64,000 nt of DNA from Vibrio aquaticus (GTDB lineage: Bacteria; Pseudomonadota; Gammaproteobacteria; Enterobacterales; Vibrionaceae), in contig NZ_RXZH01000001.1 of the NCBI RefSeq assembly GCF_003970385.1, positions 1,059,300-1,123,299 of the forward strand. The letters are read 5' to 3'. Below, piece by piece: positions 44,640 to 53,038 of this stretch. Under the pieces are notes generated by a model. The model had not been told where the DNA came from and did no database searches. It saw only the letters and a list, made by a program, of their open reading frames with translations. The translations under genes were made by a program, and so were the position numbers. Position 1 is the stretch's first letter; each line of letters opens with the position of its first letter.

Positions 44640-47623
44640 ATTAATTCCTTAATTAATGAAGCTTCCTTCTTTCTTCTAGTGGGGTAGCTATCTTTAAAGT
44701 CCATCAAATTGTTGTACATCGAAAGCCAGTCTTGGGTTATTGATTGCTTCCAAAAAGCGGTTGTCCTTCGTGGTAAATAACCATACTGGTACGCTACAGA
44801 CGCAATCACAGTTTGAGCCTCCTTTGGTAAGCACTCAAATTCAATTGTGCTTGAAGAAGAATTGTACATTTTTACTAACTTGTTCGTTTCTGACTTCTTA
44901 ACTAGCTCATTGACCACTTCTAACTCTTCAGTCGTAATGGACAATGGCAGTGCATTAAGTTTCTCGATAGCTGGCTGGTTCTTTAAACCTACATACGGCG
45001 AAAATCTATTAATCAAATCTTCGGGTAGACCCAAGTTCTTGAGGTCTGTCACCGAGCGAGCCCCTAAATCAAAGCCTGTAGCAATAGTGACGCCACTTTG
45101 ACTGTTCTTAGGATCTGGTACGTATCCAACAGTTTTGCTACCTTCAAGTTGCTGAATGAATTGGTGGTCTATCATCAATTTACAAGTAGACTTATACTCC
45201 CAACCCTCAATTAGCGCTTCATCCAATCCGAGAATTGTGCCTTGACCAGTAATGCCATCAACGGCACCAACTTCATAAGCAAGGTGGATTTGGTTGGTCT
45301 GCGTGTAGCTCTCTTGAAAAAGCTTAACTTGATGCTCGGTGGTTGAACCATAGTCGCCATCTGCGCCAAACTTACCCAGGTCAAAGCCTAGTTTTAACAG
45401 AGCTTGTTGGATGTATTCTACTTCTTGGCCTGATGCGCCTATTTTATATGGACGCGACTCACGATTAGCCAGTTTATCGAGCGTTAATGATGGATTAAGT
45501 AGGGCTGACTTTAAGCGTAGGGATTCAACTTTTTCAGAAGAGCTCGTAGTAGTTTGCTTCTCACTCTTTTCAGTGCTTGTATTTGGAAGGCTCTCAGCCT
45601 GAGCGTTGGCTTGAAAAGGTACAACAGTAGGGGAGTCACTCGTTTTGCTTGCACTGATTTCGATAGGTTGTGTGGCGTTAATCGAAGTGTTGTTTTGAAG
45701 TGTTCTAGATTGTTTTACCGCTTGTCCAGAAAAGCCACTGCCATTACTCGCGCTACCACCAGAGTTCAAGTTTACGGCGTTTCCAACCAAATGAACTCCG
45801 GCAGGGTCGACTTTTAAGAAACTGCCAGCGGCTTTCATTGTGATTTCTGAGCCAGCCTCGATAACGACTTTATTGCCTGCTTTAATGTGAACCTCAGAAC
45901 CGGATTTATTGACCCAAACAGTGCCTGCTTCAAGATGCAACTCACCCTCTACAATCAAAGTGCGTTCTTTTCCAATGGTGCTGCGTGATTCCCCTTCGAC
46001 AGTGTGGTGATCATTGCCTTGTACCTGAGTGTATTGGTTGCCAGATACGGTGAGATGTTTGTCGCGCTGAATGTCTAAGGTGAGGTCATGTTTGATTTCA
46101 CTGTCCCAATCTTTTTGAGCATGGATGAAAATCTGCTCTTTGCCGGATTGATCTTCAAAACTCAATTCATTGTAGCCTTCACCTTGGTGTGTTTCGGTGC
46201 GGATGATGGTTTTCGTTTTGTGCTTGGGCAACGGATAAGGTGGCGTGTTTGTAGCATGGAATGTTCGGCCAGTAATGATGGGTTGGTCAGGATCGCCATG
46301 CAAAAACTCAACAATGACTTCATGGCCCACTCTTGGTATTGCCATCATGCCTGCCCAACCTTCGGCAACGCGAATCCAACACGAACTGTGTTCATCTCCG
46401 GTAGAGTATCGGTCCCATGGAAACTGGACTTTCACGCGGCCATATTCATCGCAGTAAATCTCTTCATTTTCAGGCCCAACGACAGTCGCAATCAGTGGGC
46501 CACTCATAATGGGTTTGGTGGTTGGTTGCCCTTGCCAATTGATGTGTTTAGGGATAGCGACAAAGTCGTTTGAGTAGGTAGTGGGATTAGCGCCCGCGGC
46601 TTCTTCTAGCGCTTGAGGCTGTTCCCCTAGATGGTGAACTGAGACCAGTAGCCATTGAGTGTTAAAGTCGTTGTCGAGATGAGCCGTTAGGTCAAATTTG
46701 TAACCGGCTTGAAGGTTAGCAACATCGCTTTTTCCTTGGATTTTTGATGCTTCGCGCCTGAGGTATTCAAGGCGAACTTTTGAGAACTTTTCACCACAAG
46801 GATCGGATTTAAATCGCCCAATGGCGTCAAAATACTCATAATCATTGCGCTGGTAGTCTGTATCTGGTGCGATGGATTCATGCAAAAACGAGTATTTAGG
46901 TTGTTTAAAGAAGCGATCTTTTAAAATGGCATGACTTTCTTGAGAAGTTGTCGAGCGGTGCAGGGAACGAATATAGCTTTCATCGGCATGGCCACCGGCC
47001 AATGAATTATAAGGCACTGAAAGGGACAAGCTTGGAAGGTTCGCACTGCTATCAGTGAACAACAGTGTGTGCTTTTTTTGCGTGAAAATAAAGCTGTAAA
47101 CCAACCCTTCTTCCGCGAGTAACCTATGCACAAAATCTAAGTCTGTCTCGTTATATTGGACGCAGAACTCGCGGGGGAGATATTCCTGTCTAATTGAAAA
47201 AGCAAAGTCCTCCACTTTCATTTCTTTAAGCAAGATCGAGATGATCTCAGGCACAGATTTTTGCTGAAAAATACGGCTGTTTTGTCTTAATGACAACCGT
47301 TCTAGTGCAGGAACCAGCGTGAGACCATAAACGGTATGATGGTGTCCGGTGTCTCCTCGACTAAAATTGCAGACAACCCCGTGCACTCGCTTTACGACTT
47401 CATTATTGCGATAAAGCGTTAACTGAGCTGTTTTATCGATGATGTCATTCGGATCAATGGATGGATGTCGACTCGCCAAGTGAACATCATAGCGATAGCC
47501 GTTACAACACTCTGCTGACTGCGTTGTTTGCTGTGAGATAACTTCGTCACCTTCGAATTTCGTTACCACGAAGGTGCTTTGATCTAGGCCTTCGACATTG
47601 AGAGTGAAGTGTAAAGTGGTCAT
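44636..47623 (-). CDS. vgrG: VgrG spike with C-terminal peptidoglycan hydrolase (VgrG-3-like)
   Basis: 995 aa. Residues 1 to about 640 are the VgrG core (gp27/gp5-like, with the spike repeats HLEAGTVWVNKSGSEVHIKAGNKVVIEAGSEITM in part and the conserved GRVKVQFPWDR). After a Ser/Thr-rich linker, about 727-808 is a peptidoglycan-binding-like module (KIGASGQEVEYIQQALLKLGF, FGADGDYGSTTEHQVKLFQ). Residues about 820-995 are a pesticin/T4-lysozyme-like domain: catalytic Glu about 827 (QQLEGSK), Asp about 837 (VPDPKN) and Thr in SGVTIATGFDLG. It is delivered by the type VI secretion system to cleave rival cell walls. The order hcp, vgrG, immunity matches the V. cholerae VgrG-3 locus. Confidence 0.93.
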   Translation of the reverse strand: MTTLHFTLNVEGLDQSTFVVTKFEGDEVISQQTTQSAECCNGYRYDVHLASRHPSIDPNDIIDKTAQLTLYRNNEVVKRVHGVVCNFSRGDTGHHHTVYGLTLVPALERLSLRQNSRIFQQKSVPEIISILLKEMKVEDFAFSIRQEYLPREFCVQYNETDLDFVHRLLAEEGLVYSFIFTQKKHTLLFTDSSANLPSLSLSVPYNSLAGGHADESYIRSLHRSTTSQESHAILKDRFFKQPKYSFLHESIAPDTDYQRNDYEYFDAIGRFKSDPCGEKFSKVRLEYLRREASKIQGKSDVANLQAGYKFDLTAHLDNDFNTQWLLVSVHHLGEQPQALEEAAGANPTTYSNDFVAIPKHINWQGQPTTKPIMSGPLIATVVGPENEEIYCDEYGRVKVQFPWDRYSTGDEHSSCWIRVAEGWAGMMAIPRVGHEVIVEFLHGDPDQPIITGRTFHATNTPPYPLPKHKTKTIIRTETHQGEGYNELSFEDQSGKEQIFIHAQKDWDSEIKHDLTLDIQRDKHLTVSGNQYTQVQGNDHHTVEGESRSTIGKERTLIVEGELHLEAGTVWVNKSGSEVHIKAGNKVVIEAGSEITMKAAGSFLKVDPAGVHLVGNAVNLNSGGSASNGSGFSGQAVKQSRTLQNNTSINATQPIEISASKTSDSPTVVPFQANAQAESLPNTSTEKSEKQTTTSSSEKVESLRLKSALLNPSLTLDKLANRESRPYKIGASGQEVEYIQQALLKLGFDLGKFGADGDYGSTTEHQVKLFQESYTQTNQIHLAYEVGAVDGITGQGTILGLDEALIEGWEYKSTCKLMIDHQFIQQLEGSKTVGYVPDPKNSQSGVTIATGFDLGARSVTDLKNLGLPEDLINRFSPYVGLKNQPAIEKLNALPLSITTEELEVVNELVKKSETNKLVKMYNSSSSTIEFECLPKEAQTVIASVAYQYGYLPRRTTAFWKQSITQDWLSMYNNLMDFKDSYPTRRKKEASLIKELI

Positions 47624-47685
47624 TGTTTCACCTTTGAATCACCGAGCCAAGAAGCATCAAAATTGCGGTTAGAATCAGGAGGAAA

Positions 47686-47708
47686 TAGCCCACCATTTCG
47701 ATGGGCTA
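47686..47708 (-). other. Hairpin between hcp and vgrG
   Basis: TAGCCCA and TGGGCTA are inverted around a 9-nt loop, in the 99-bp hcp-vgrG gap. The T-run after it is poor, so it may only attenuate, keeping Hcp in excess over VgrG. Confidence 0.35.
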
Positions 47709-47722
47709 GAATGCGTGTAAGA

Positions 47723-48241
47723 TTACGCTTCAATAGGCTTGCGCCAGTCGTCAGAACCTGATGTGCCCGCATTAACGTGATCCCATGTGATCTTACGGTA
47801 AGACATAGATACGGTTAGGTTTTGGGTGAAGTCTGACATTGATGGGTCTTGGCAGTGAGGCATTTCACAATTTATATCCACGATAGAGGCGTTCTCAAGC
47901 TTTGTTGTGAAGAAGTTTTCTTGCTTGCCTTCAATGGATGTGCGGTACCATTTCAGTTCAACGCTCTTCATCTTCTCGCCCGAAGAGAGTGCGTTATAAA
48001 GTAGAGGTACGGCTTTGTTGAGTGACACTGTAAATTGGAACGGCTTATGGACACGTTGACCTGAAGGTTGGCCTGACTGAGGGTCAGTCGGTACGGTCAC
48101 GGTATGATCAAACTTCTGTACTAGCATTTCATCTTCATGGCCTTCAACAAATGAGTCACCGATTGAATCTGCAGTACATGCGCCTGCCGTAATGAGTCCC
48201 TGAGTTTCACCGTCAATTGAGATATAACATGGAGTTGGCAT
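47723..48241 (-). CDS. hcp: Hcp, type VI secretion tube protein
   Basis: 172 aa, normal for Hcp: MPTPCYISIDGETQGLITAGACTADSIGD at the start, DEMLVQKFDHTVTVPTDPQSGQPSGQRVHKPF and FTVSLNKAVPLLYNALSSGEKMKSVELKWYR. It stacks as hexameric rings that form the inner tube and carry the VgrG tip. First gene of hcp-vgrG-immunity; the core type VI machine is not in this window, so this is an auxiliary cluster. RBS AAAGGAAAG, with a sigma-54-like site about 54 bp upstream of the ATG. Confidence 0.95.
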   Translation of the reverse strand: MPTPCYISIDGETQGLITAGACTADSIGDSFVEGHEDEMLVQKFDHTVTVPTDPQSGQPSGQRVHKPFQFTVSLNKAVPLLYNALSSGEKMKSVELKWYRTSIEGKQENFFTTKLENASIVDINCEMPHCQDPSMSDFTQNLTVSMSYRKITWDHVNAGTSGSDDWRKPIEA

Positions 48242-48294
48242 AACGAACTTTCCTTTGTTGTGTTAAGTAAACAATTTAAATGCATGAATATAGG

Positions 48295-48310
48295 AGCAAC
48301 GGTCATGCCG
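48295..48310 (-). promoter_or_regulatory. Sigma-54 (-24/-12)-like promoter of hcp
   Basis: Minus-strand CGGCATGACCGTTGCT keeps the GG and GC exactly 10 bp apart, with TTGCT at -12, close to the consensus TGGCACG-N4-TTGCW. It places transcription start about 40 bp before the hcp ATG. In V. cholerae hcp operons are RpoN/VasH dependent. Confidence 0.65.
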
Positions 48311-48357
48311 AAAAGCTAAGTCGTTATAAATCAGTAGCTTGGGTTGTTTTGGTGCGT

Positions 48358-48379
48358 TAGGTAAGCAACATGTTACCTA
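48358..48379. promoter_or_regulatory. Palindrome upstream of the sigma-54 site
   Basis: TAGGTAA-N8-TTACCTA lies about 50 bp beyond the -24 element, a position where a bEBP such as VasH could bind. It is equally placed to affect the divergent DUF2999 gene. Confidence 0.4.
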
Positions 48380-48567
48380 GCCTAAGCAAGATGCTGAAAA
48401 TGACTGAGCAAGGTTGTGAAAACGCTGTAAACTTTCGTGTATATCGGGTGAAGGGACAGATTCTTCTCTCTACGACTTGAAAATGACGGCTACGGATACC
48501 AAATAGTAATAAACGAAGGTAATGTTCGAGATGATTCGAATGTATTTAGTGATGATAAGGTAATGTG

Positions 48568-48825
48568 ATGAACCCAATTCTTGCGCTTTTGAAAGAGAAC
48601 AACATCAGTGATGAGCAAATCAACGAGCTTTTTCAGACGTTAACGCAAAACCCACTTGCTGCAATGGCGACAATCAGTCAGCTAGGCCTGCCACAAGACA
48701 AGCTGCAACTGCTGATGGGTCAAGTTATGCAAAACCCTGCGCTAATTAAAGAAGCAGTTGAAGAACTTGGTTTAGATTTCTCGAAAGTTGAAGAAGCAAA
48801 AGAGAAGCTACAGCAACAAGACTAA
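48568..48825 (+). CDS. DUF2999 family small protein
   Basis: 85 aa from ATG 48568 (AAGG upstream; GTG at 48565 is one codon longer). Entirely helical and hydrophilic, pattern ALLKENNISDEQINELFQTL then QLGLPQDKLQLLMGQVMQ, with a charged C-terminus EEAKEKLQQQD. This fits the DUF2999 family of vibrios and relatives; function unknown. Ends before a strong terminator. The 326-bp gap with hcp holds both promoters. Confidence 0.85.
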   Translation: MNPILALLKENNISDEQINELFQTLTQNPLAAMATISQLGLPQDKLQLLMGQVMQNPALIKEAVEELGLDFSKVEEAKEKLQQQD

Positions 48826-48846
48826 ACTTACGCTAATGGTTATTCT

Positions 48847-48884
48847 AAATCGCTGATTTCATCCGTGAAGTCGGCGATTTTTTT
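48847..48884 (+). terminator. Terminator of DUF2999 gene
   Basis: A stem of about 15 bp with several G-U pairs (AAATCGCTGATTTCA with TGAAGTCGGCGATTT), followed by a T-run. Confidence 0.75.
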
Positions 48885-48989
48885 CTAAGTCGAATTTTTA
48901 GGGCGCGGCTAGCAAAGTGAGACTCTGTTAAAAGCACGAGATGAACGCTTTGATATACTGATCAGAGATAAATAGCTAGGACGAGAGAT

Positions 48990-49250
48990 ATGTCAAAAAC
49001 TGCCAAACTTGAACATGAAGATAAGTTGGTTAAGAAAGCACTCGAAATTGGTGTGAAAATGGCAAAAATGCAGGGTTTCGAGCTTCCTCAATCCCCTCAA
49101 CCGACGAAAGTGAAAGCCGTTTATCTATTTTTGGTGGATGCGAAGCAGATTACGCCTTTACCAGAAAGCAAACTCGATGGGGCAAACATTAAGCACCGAT
49201 TGGCGTTATGGATTCACAGTGCTTTACCAGACAATGACCCTCTGAAGTAA
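48990..49250 (+). CDS. DUF5062 family small protein
   Basis: 86 aa. Pattern KLEHEDKLVKKALEIGVKMAKMQGFELP then PTKVKAVYLFLVDAKQITPLPESKLDGANIKHRLALWIHSALP. Cytosolic, with no signal or membrane segment. It matches the gammaproteobacterial DUF5062 family by pattern; function unknown. Start by ACGAGAG with 5-6 nt spacing. Its 3' side converges on maoP with a terminator between. Confidence 0.82.
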   Translation: MSKTAKLEHEDKLVKKALEIGVKMAKMQGFELPQSPQPTKVKAVYLFLVDAKQITPLPESKLDGANIKHRLALWIHSALPDNDPLK

Positions 49251-49293
49251 CGTACTGGAGAATCGACAAAAAATACCAACAAAAAATACCAAC

Positions 49294-49322
49294 AAAAAAG
49301 CGAACGGGTAGGTTCGCTTTTG
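49294..49322. terminator. Bidirectional terminator with 13-bp A-rich repeats upstream
   Basis: AAAAGCGAAC, loop, GTTCGCTTTT between DUF5062 and maoP genes. Directly before it the 13-mer ACAAAAAATACCA is repeated at 49266 and 49279, a slippage-prone stretch. Confidence 0.85.
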
Positions 49323-49334
49323 ATTTATTCATCG

Positions 49335-49697
49335 TTAGTCTTCTTCAACCAAGCTGACATCATCTGAATAATCTTCAATGCTGCTCGCATCTGGCTTGGT
49401 TCGTCCGTTTAGAGTATGGAAACGCTTACGTCCACGTGCTAGCTGTACGTACTTGAGCCAAACACGCTCTAGTTTAGACTTCGCTTTGCCAGGGTGAACC
49501 AAGACCTTAACGAAGTGTTTCTCTTCCGCGTTTTCCGCTTGGAGCTCGCCAGATTCCAAGCCCAACATGGTATCACCATAAAGGGTTAGGATTTCTTCTT
49601 CTGCAAGCGTAAAATCACCAGACTTGGCAAAGCCGCGTGGGAACTTAGTGTTGTCGTAAAAACGTTTTTTGCCATGACGAAATTGAGTGTCAGACAT
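49335..49697 (-). CDS. maoP: MaoP, DUF413 (YifE) chromosome-domain protein
   Basis: 120 aa, the usual length. Matches E. coli MaoP/YifE along its length from memory: FYDNTKFPRGFAKSGDFTLAEEEIL, ERVWLKYVQLARGRKRFHTLNG and an acidic end SIEDYSDDVSL. MaoP with the maoS site organises the Ori macrodomain in E. coli. It is divergent from hdfR, as in E. coli. This synteny suggests the window is on chromosome I, perhaps near its origin. Confidence 0.93.
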   Translation of the reverse strand: MSDTQFRHGKKRFYDNTKFPRGFAKSGDFTLAEEEILTLYGDTMLGLESGELQAENAEEKHFVKVLVHPGKAKSKLERVWLKYVQLARGRKRFHTLNGRTKPDASSIEDYSDDVSLVEED

Positions 49698-49893
49698 TTT
49701 GGTAGCCTCTATAAATACCTACTGAGTAAACTAGAGCGAAAAGTAGGCGTAAAATTCATAAAAGAAAAACAAAACCTTTTTATCTTTACTATTGAATAGT
49801 TTTATTTAATTTAGATAACACTTTAGTGACTTGAAGATTATAAAATTTCACCGGACTTGCTAACCTTATAAGATTGTCGGTAGAGGAACCCCA

Positions 49894-50787
49894 ATGGACG
49901 TAAAAGTCTTTAGAACGTTTTTAGAACTGGCTCAGGTCAGACATTTTGGTAAAGCAGCAGAGAACCTATACATCACACAAGCTGCCGTGAGCGCTCGTAT
50001 TAAGCAGTTGGAAAGTTATTTTGATACGCAGCTCTTCATCCGTGATCGCAATAACATCAAACTGACTTCATCAGGCGAACGTTTGATCGGTTATGCCGAA
50101 GTGATGGTTAGCACCTTACAGCAAGCCAAACTGGAGCTGTCTCTTGAAAGCGGTAAAGCTCTTCAGTTGACGTTGGGTGGCACACCTAGCGTATGGGATG
50201 CGTACCTACAAAACTGTTTGAGCTTAGTGACGGATGAGTTTGAAGGTTACGGCTTTATGGCTGAGATCATGGGCCGTGAAGTTCTGAACCGTCAGTTGCA
50301 AGAACGTACATTGGATATGGCGTTTGCGTTTGATCAAATCAAAGCGGACGAACTCAATTGTAAGAAAGTTGCAGACGTGGTGCTGATACTCGTTTCTACC
50401 CGAGAAGAAGCATTAGAGACGGTTTTTGAAGATAAGTATGTGTATGTCGATTGGGGCACCAAGTTTGCCTCAGAGCATGCAGAGCGACACCCTAAAATTC
50501 CAGCGCCTTACCTACGTACATCGACCGCACGTATCGCATTAGATTTTATCCTTGAAAAGGGAGGAAGTGCTTACTTACCGGCCTCACTTGTGGAGCCATT
50601 CTTAGCCAGCGGGCAACTGAATAAGGTTCAAGGTGTCGAGAATTGGTATCGACCGATCTACTTAAGCTATCGCAAAGCGAGTACGTCGGTTGAGGCGATT
50701 AAACAAGTTGAAGAGTTAGTGAAAACCATCGATCCCGTTACTGCTTTCAGCTTACAACAGATGGCTGATTTACCGGTAGATGAGTAA
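49894..50787 (+). CDS. hdfR: HdfR, LysR-family regulator
   Basis: 297 aa. HTH at the N-terminus (MDVKVFRTFLELAQVRHFGKAAENLYITQAAVSARIKQLESYFDTQLFIRDRNN) and LysR effector domain from about residue 90. The MDVKVFRTFLEL start and the divergent maoP identify it as HdfR, which in E. coli represses flhDC and activates gltBD. The 196-bp gap to maoP contains both promoters. In a vibrio flagellar control differs, so the target set is uncertain. A terminator follows. Confidence 0.92.
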   Translation: MDVKVFRTFLELAQVRHFGKAAENLYITQAAVSARIKQLESYFDTQLFIRDRNNIKLTSSGERLIGYAEVMVSTLQQAKLELSLESGKALQLTLGGTPSVWDAYLQNCLSLVTDEFEGYGFMAEIMGREVLNRQLQERTLDMAFAFDQIKADELNCKKVADVVLILVSTREEALETVFEDKYVYVDWGTKFASEHAERHPKIPAPYLRTSTARIALDFILEKGGSAYLPASLVEPFLASGQLNKVQGVENWYRPIYLSYRKASTSVEAIKQVEELVKTIDPVTAFSLQQMADLPVDE

Positions 50788-50795
50788 CCATATTT

Positions 50796-50830
50796 AAAAA
50801 GACAACCCACGATTAGGGTTGTCTTTTTTT
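50796..50830. terminator. Bidirectional terminator
   Basis: AAAGACAACCC, loop, GGGTTGTCTTT with A-run before and T-run after, between hdfR and the convergent 67-aa gene. Confidence 0.88.
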
Positions 50831-50838
50831 GTTGGACT

Positions 50839-51042
50839 TTAGAGGCTCATTAAACTCTCGATCGATTCCTCGATGCTCATTTCATGGTACGAGCGTATGG
50901 ATTGACCATCAAACGCATCAATCAATATACGGTCTATGTTAGTGGGGCCGTGGTCATCAATAATGCCAAGTGTCTTCTCGACATCATCACACGTCATAGT
51001 GAGATCGCCTTTAAGCACAATCGTGCAAGAGTGCAGGTTCAT
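50839..51042 (-). CDS. Small 67-aa protein of unknown function
   Basis: Start at ATG 51042, preceded by AAGGAAG at 6-nt spacing; a TTG six bases upstream is rejected. The product is acidic and cytosolic: NLHSCTIVLKGDLTMTCDDVEKTLGIIDDHGPTNIDRILIDAFDGQSIRSYHEMSIEESIESL in outline, alternating strand and helix. The bidirectional terminator at 50796 ends it. No family recognised; the RBS and tidy terminator argue it is real. Confidence 0.7.
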   Translation of the reverse strand: MNLHSCTIVLKGDLTMTCDDVEKTLGIIDDHGPTNIDRILIDAFDGQSIRSYHEMSIEESIESLMSL

Positions 51043-51182
51043 AGCCAACTTCCTTATTATTAATATGTCTGCATCTTTAATCGTAGAATAAGATTTTTGC
51101 TTCGCAACTAAGATTGAGTTCCGAAAATGGCTAGTAATTACCCCTCATTCACTTACACTTTTGCTTAATAGCTTGAAGGATA

Positions 51183-52556
51183 GTGAAAAATCAGATGGAA
51201 CGATTGGGTGAATTTAGTAAAAAAGAGTGTCAAATTGCACGTATGTCGCGTGATCCCCGTTTTGATGGTCGGTTTTATATTGGAGTGAAGACAACAGGGA
51301 TTTTTTGTCGTCCCATTTGCCCTGCTAACCTGCCGAAAGAAGAGAATGTCGAATATTACTTCGATAAGGCTCAGGCATTGCAAGCGGGATTTCGCCCCTG
51401 TTTACGCTGCCGACCTGACAGTGCGCCAAGCTCGTGGGCATGGAAAGGGGTAGAGACTACCTTTCAGCGCGCCGTAGCGTTAATTGAGCAAGGTGCTTTG
51501 AGCCACTGCTCCCTTGGCGAACTTGCCGAGCGTTTGGGCATATCCGATCGCTATTTAAGAAAGCTCTTTAATCACTACTTAGGCATGTCTCCTAAGCAAT
51601 ACGCGCTCTCTTATCAGCTAATGTTCGCCAAGCAGCTACTGCATACGACTCAGCTCACCATTACCGACATTGCTTTAGCGAGTGGGTTTAACAGCGTACG
51701 CAGATTTAATGACGCTTTTCAGCAGCTGTTAAAACTGACACCTTCTCAAGTACGTAAGCAAGATATCGAATCAGATAAAACCAACTTTCTCGATTTGGCA
51801 TTCAGAGGCCCACTCGATTGGCAGTTCATGCTCGGTTTTTATCGACTGAGAGCAGTTGAGGGATTAGAGACGGTCACAGACAACAGCTATCAACGTACGG
51901 TGATGTATGGAAAAGAAAGAGTCTGGTTTCGAGTGTCGAATCCCAAGTCAGCTATTATTCGTTTGGAGTTTCAGTTAGACAATATGGGCTTGCTCAGATC
52001 GCTGGTGAATGACGTTCGTAGAATGTTAGATTTAGATTGCGATGTGACACTTATTGAGCAGCAACTAACGGAGCTAGAGCCTGATCTTATCAAACAGTCG
52101 GGGATTCGTATTCCAGGAGTATGGAGTGTCTGGGAAGCGGGTGTGAGGGCGATTCTCGGTCAGCAGGTTTCGATTAAAGCGGCGATCGGGCAACTGAATC
52201 TACTCGTCCATACTTTACAGCCAAACAGCGTGACGAATTTCCCTGTTCCTAAAGACGTGGCGCAAGCAGATTTGTCTTTTCTCAAAATGCCTCAAAGTAG
52301 GAAAGAGACCTTGAAGCGATTTGCTGAGTTTATGGTGGATAAGCAAGAAAGCTCACCTGAACAGTGGCTTGAAATTAAAGGCATCGGCCCTTGGACGGTC
52401 AATTATGCACGTTTGAGAGGGAGTTCAGAACCTAACTGCTTTCTAGATGGCGACTTAGTCGTGAAGAAAGCGTTAAAGCAGTTTTCACAGTTAGATGTAC
52501 AATCCGTTTCTCCATGGGGGAGCTACGCGACTTTTCATTGTTGGAGTCATTCATGA
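51183..52556 (+). CDS. Ada/AraC/AlkA fusion: 3-methyladenine DNA glycosylase with Ada regulator module
   Basis: 457 aa. Residues about 10-80 are the Ada zinc/methyl-phosphotriester domain with four Cys (FCRPICPAN and CLRC). About 85-185 is an AraC helix-turn-helix (LGISDRYLRKLFNHYLGMSPKQYAL). About 205-457 is AlkA: N-terminal fold, then HhH-GPD (EIKGIGPWTVNYARLRG) with catalytic Asp in FLDGDLVVKKAL. It senses methylated DNA, probably activates the operon, and excises alkylated bases. Start GTG 51183 or ATG 51195 is unsettled (GAAGGA is 2 nt from GTG). The stop overlaps the ogt start by ATGA. Confidence 0.92.
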   Translation: MKNQMERLGEFSKKECQIARMSRDPRFDGRFYIGVKTTGIFCRPICPANLPKEENVEYYFDKAQALQAGFRPCLRCRPDSAPSSWAWKGVETTFQRAVALIEQGALSHCSLGELAERLGISDRYLRKLFNHYLGMSPKQYALSYQLMFAKQLLHTTQLTITDIALASGFNSVRRFNDAFQQLLKLTPSQVRKQDIESDKTNFLDLAFRGPLDWQFMLGFYRLRAVEGLETVTDNSYQRTVMYGKERVWFRVSNPKSAIIRLEFQLDNMGLLRSLVNDVRRMLDLDCDVTLIEQQLTELEPDLIKQSGIRIPGVWSVWEAGVRAILGQQVSIKAAIGQLNLLVHTLQPNSVTNFPVPKDVAQADLSFLKMPQSRKETLKRFAEFMVDKQESSPEQWLEIKGIGPWTVNYARLRGSSEPNCFLDGDLVVKKALKQFSQLDVQSVSPWGSYATFHCWSHS

Positions 52557-53032
52557 TTCGATATTACACCTCATTTACTTCTCCGTTAGGTCGAATTACT
52601 ATGCAGTCAGATGAGCATGGTTTGTTGGGTGTGTGGTTTGAGACACAAACCACACAACCAGAGGAGCTTGGTGAATATACTGATAAGCATCCTATACTTA
52701 TTAATACTATCAAACAGTTACAGGAGTATTTTGCGGGTGAACGCGAACAGTTTGATTTACCGCTCGCCGCCAAAGGGACAGAGTTTCAGCAAAAAGTGTG
52801 GCACGCTTTAAGCATGATCCCATATGGCGAAACATGGAGCTATCAAGACTTAGCCAATGCGATTGATAATCCTAAAGCGGTTAGGGCAGTAGGATTAGCG
52901 AACGGGAAGAATCCGATTTCTGTGATTGTGCCGTGTCATCGAGTGATTGGTAAGAATGGAAAGCTGACAGGCTATGCTGGCGGAGTAGAGCGAAAAGAAA
53001 AGCTGCTCAAGCTGGAGAAGGTTAGGGAGTAA
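52553..53032 (+). CDS. ogt: O6-methylguanine-DNA methyltransferase (Ogt)
   Basis: 159 aa, start at ATG 52553 overlapping the glycosylase stop by ATGA; a longer frame would run inside that gene. The active-site cysteine is in IVPCHRVIG (about residue 126), and the helix-turn-helix region WSYQDLANAIDNPKAVRAVGLANGKNP precedes it. It transfers the alkyl group from O6-alkylguanine to its own Cys, once per molecule. Encoded with the Ada-AlkA fusion as a coupled alkylation-repair operon; the lipoprotein gene follows after 6 bp. Confidence 0.95.
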   Translation: MIRYYTSFTSPLGRITMQSDEHGLLGVWFETQTTQPEELGEYTDKHPILINTIKQLQEYFAGEREQFDLPLAAKGTEFQQKVWHALSMIPYGETWSYQDLANAIDNPKAVRAVGLANGKNPISVIVPCHRVIGKNGKLTGYAGGVERKEKLLKLEKVRE

Positions 53033-53038
53033 CTTATT

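Noticed and set aside
49266..49291. Two copies of ACAAAAAATACCA
   Set aside because: A short A-rich duplication beside a terminator, best explained by replication slippage; not listed as a functional repeat.
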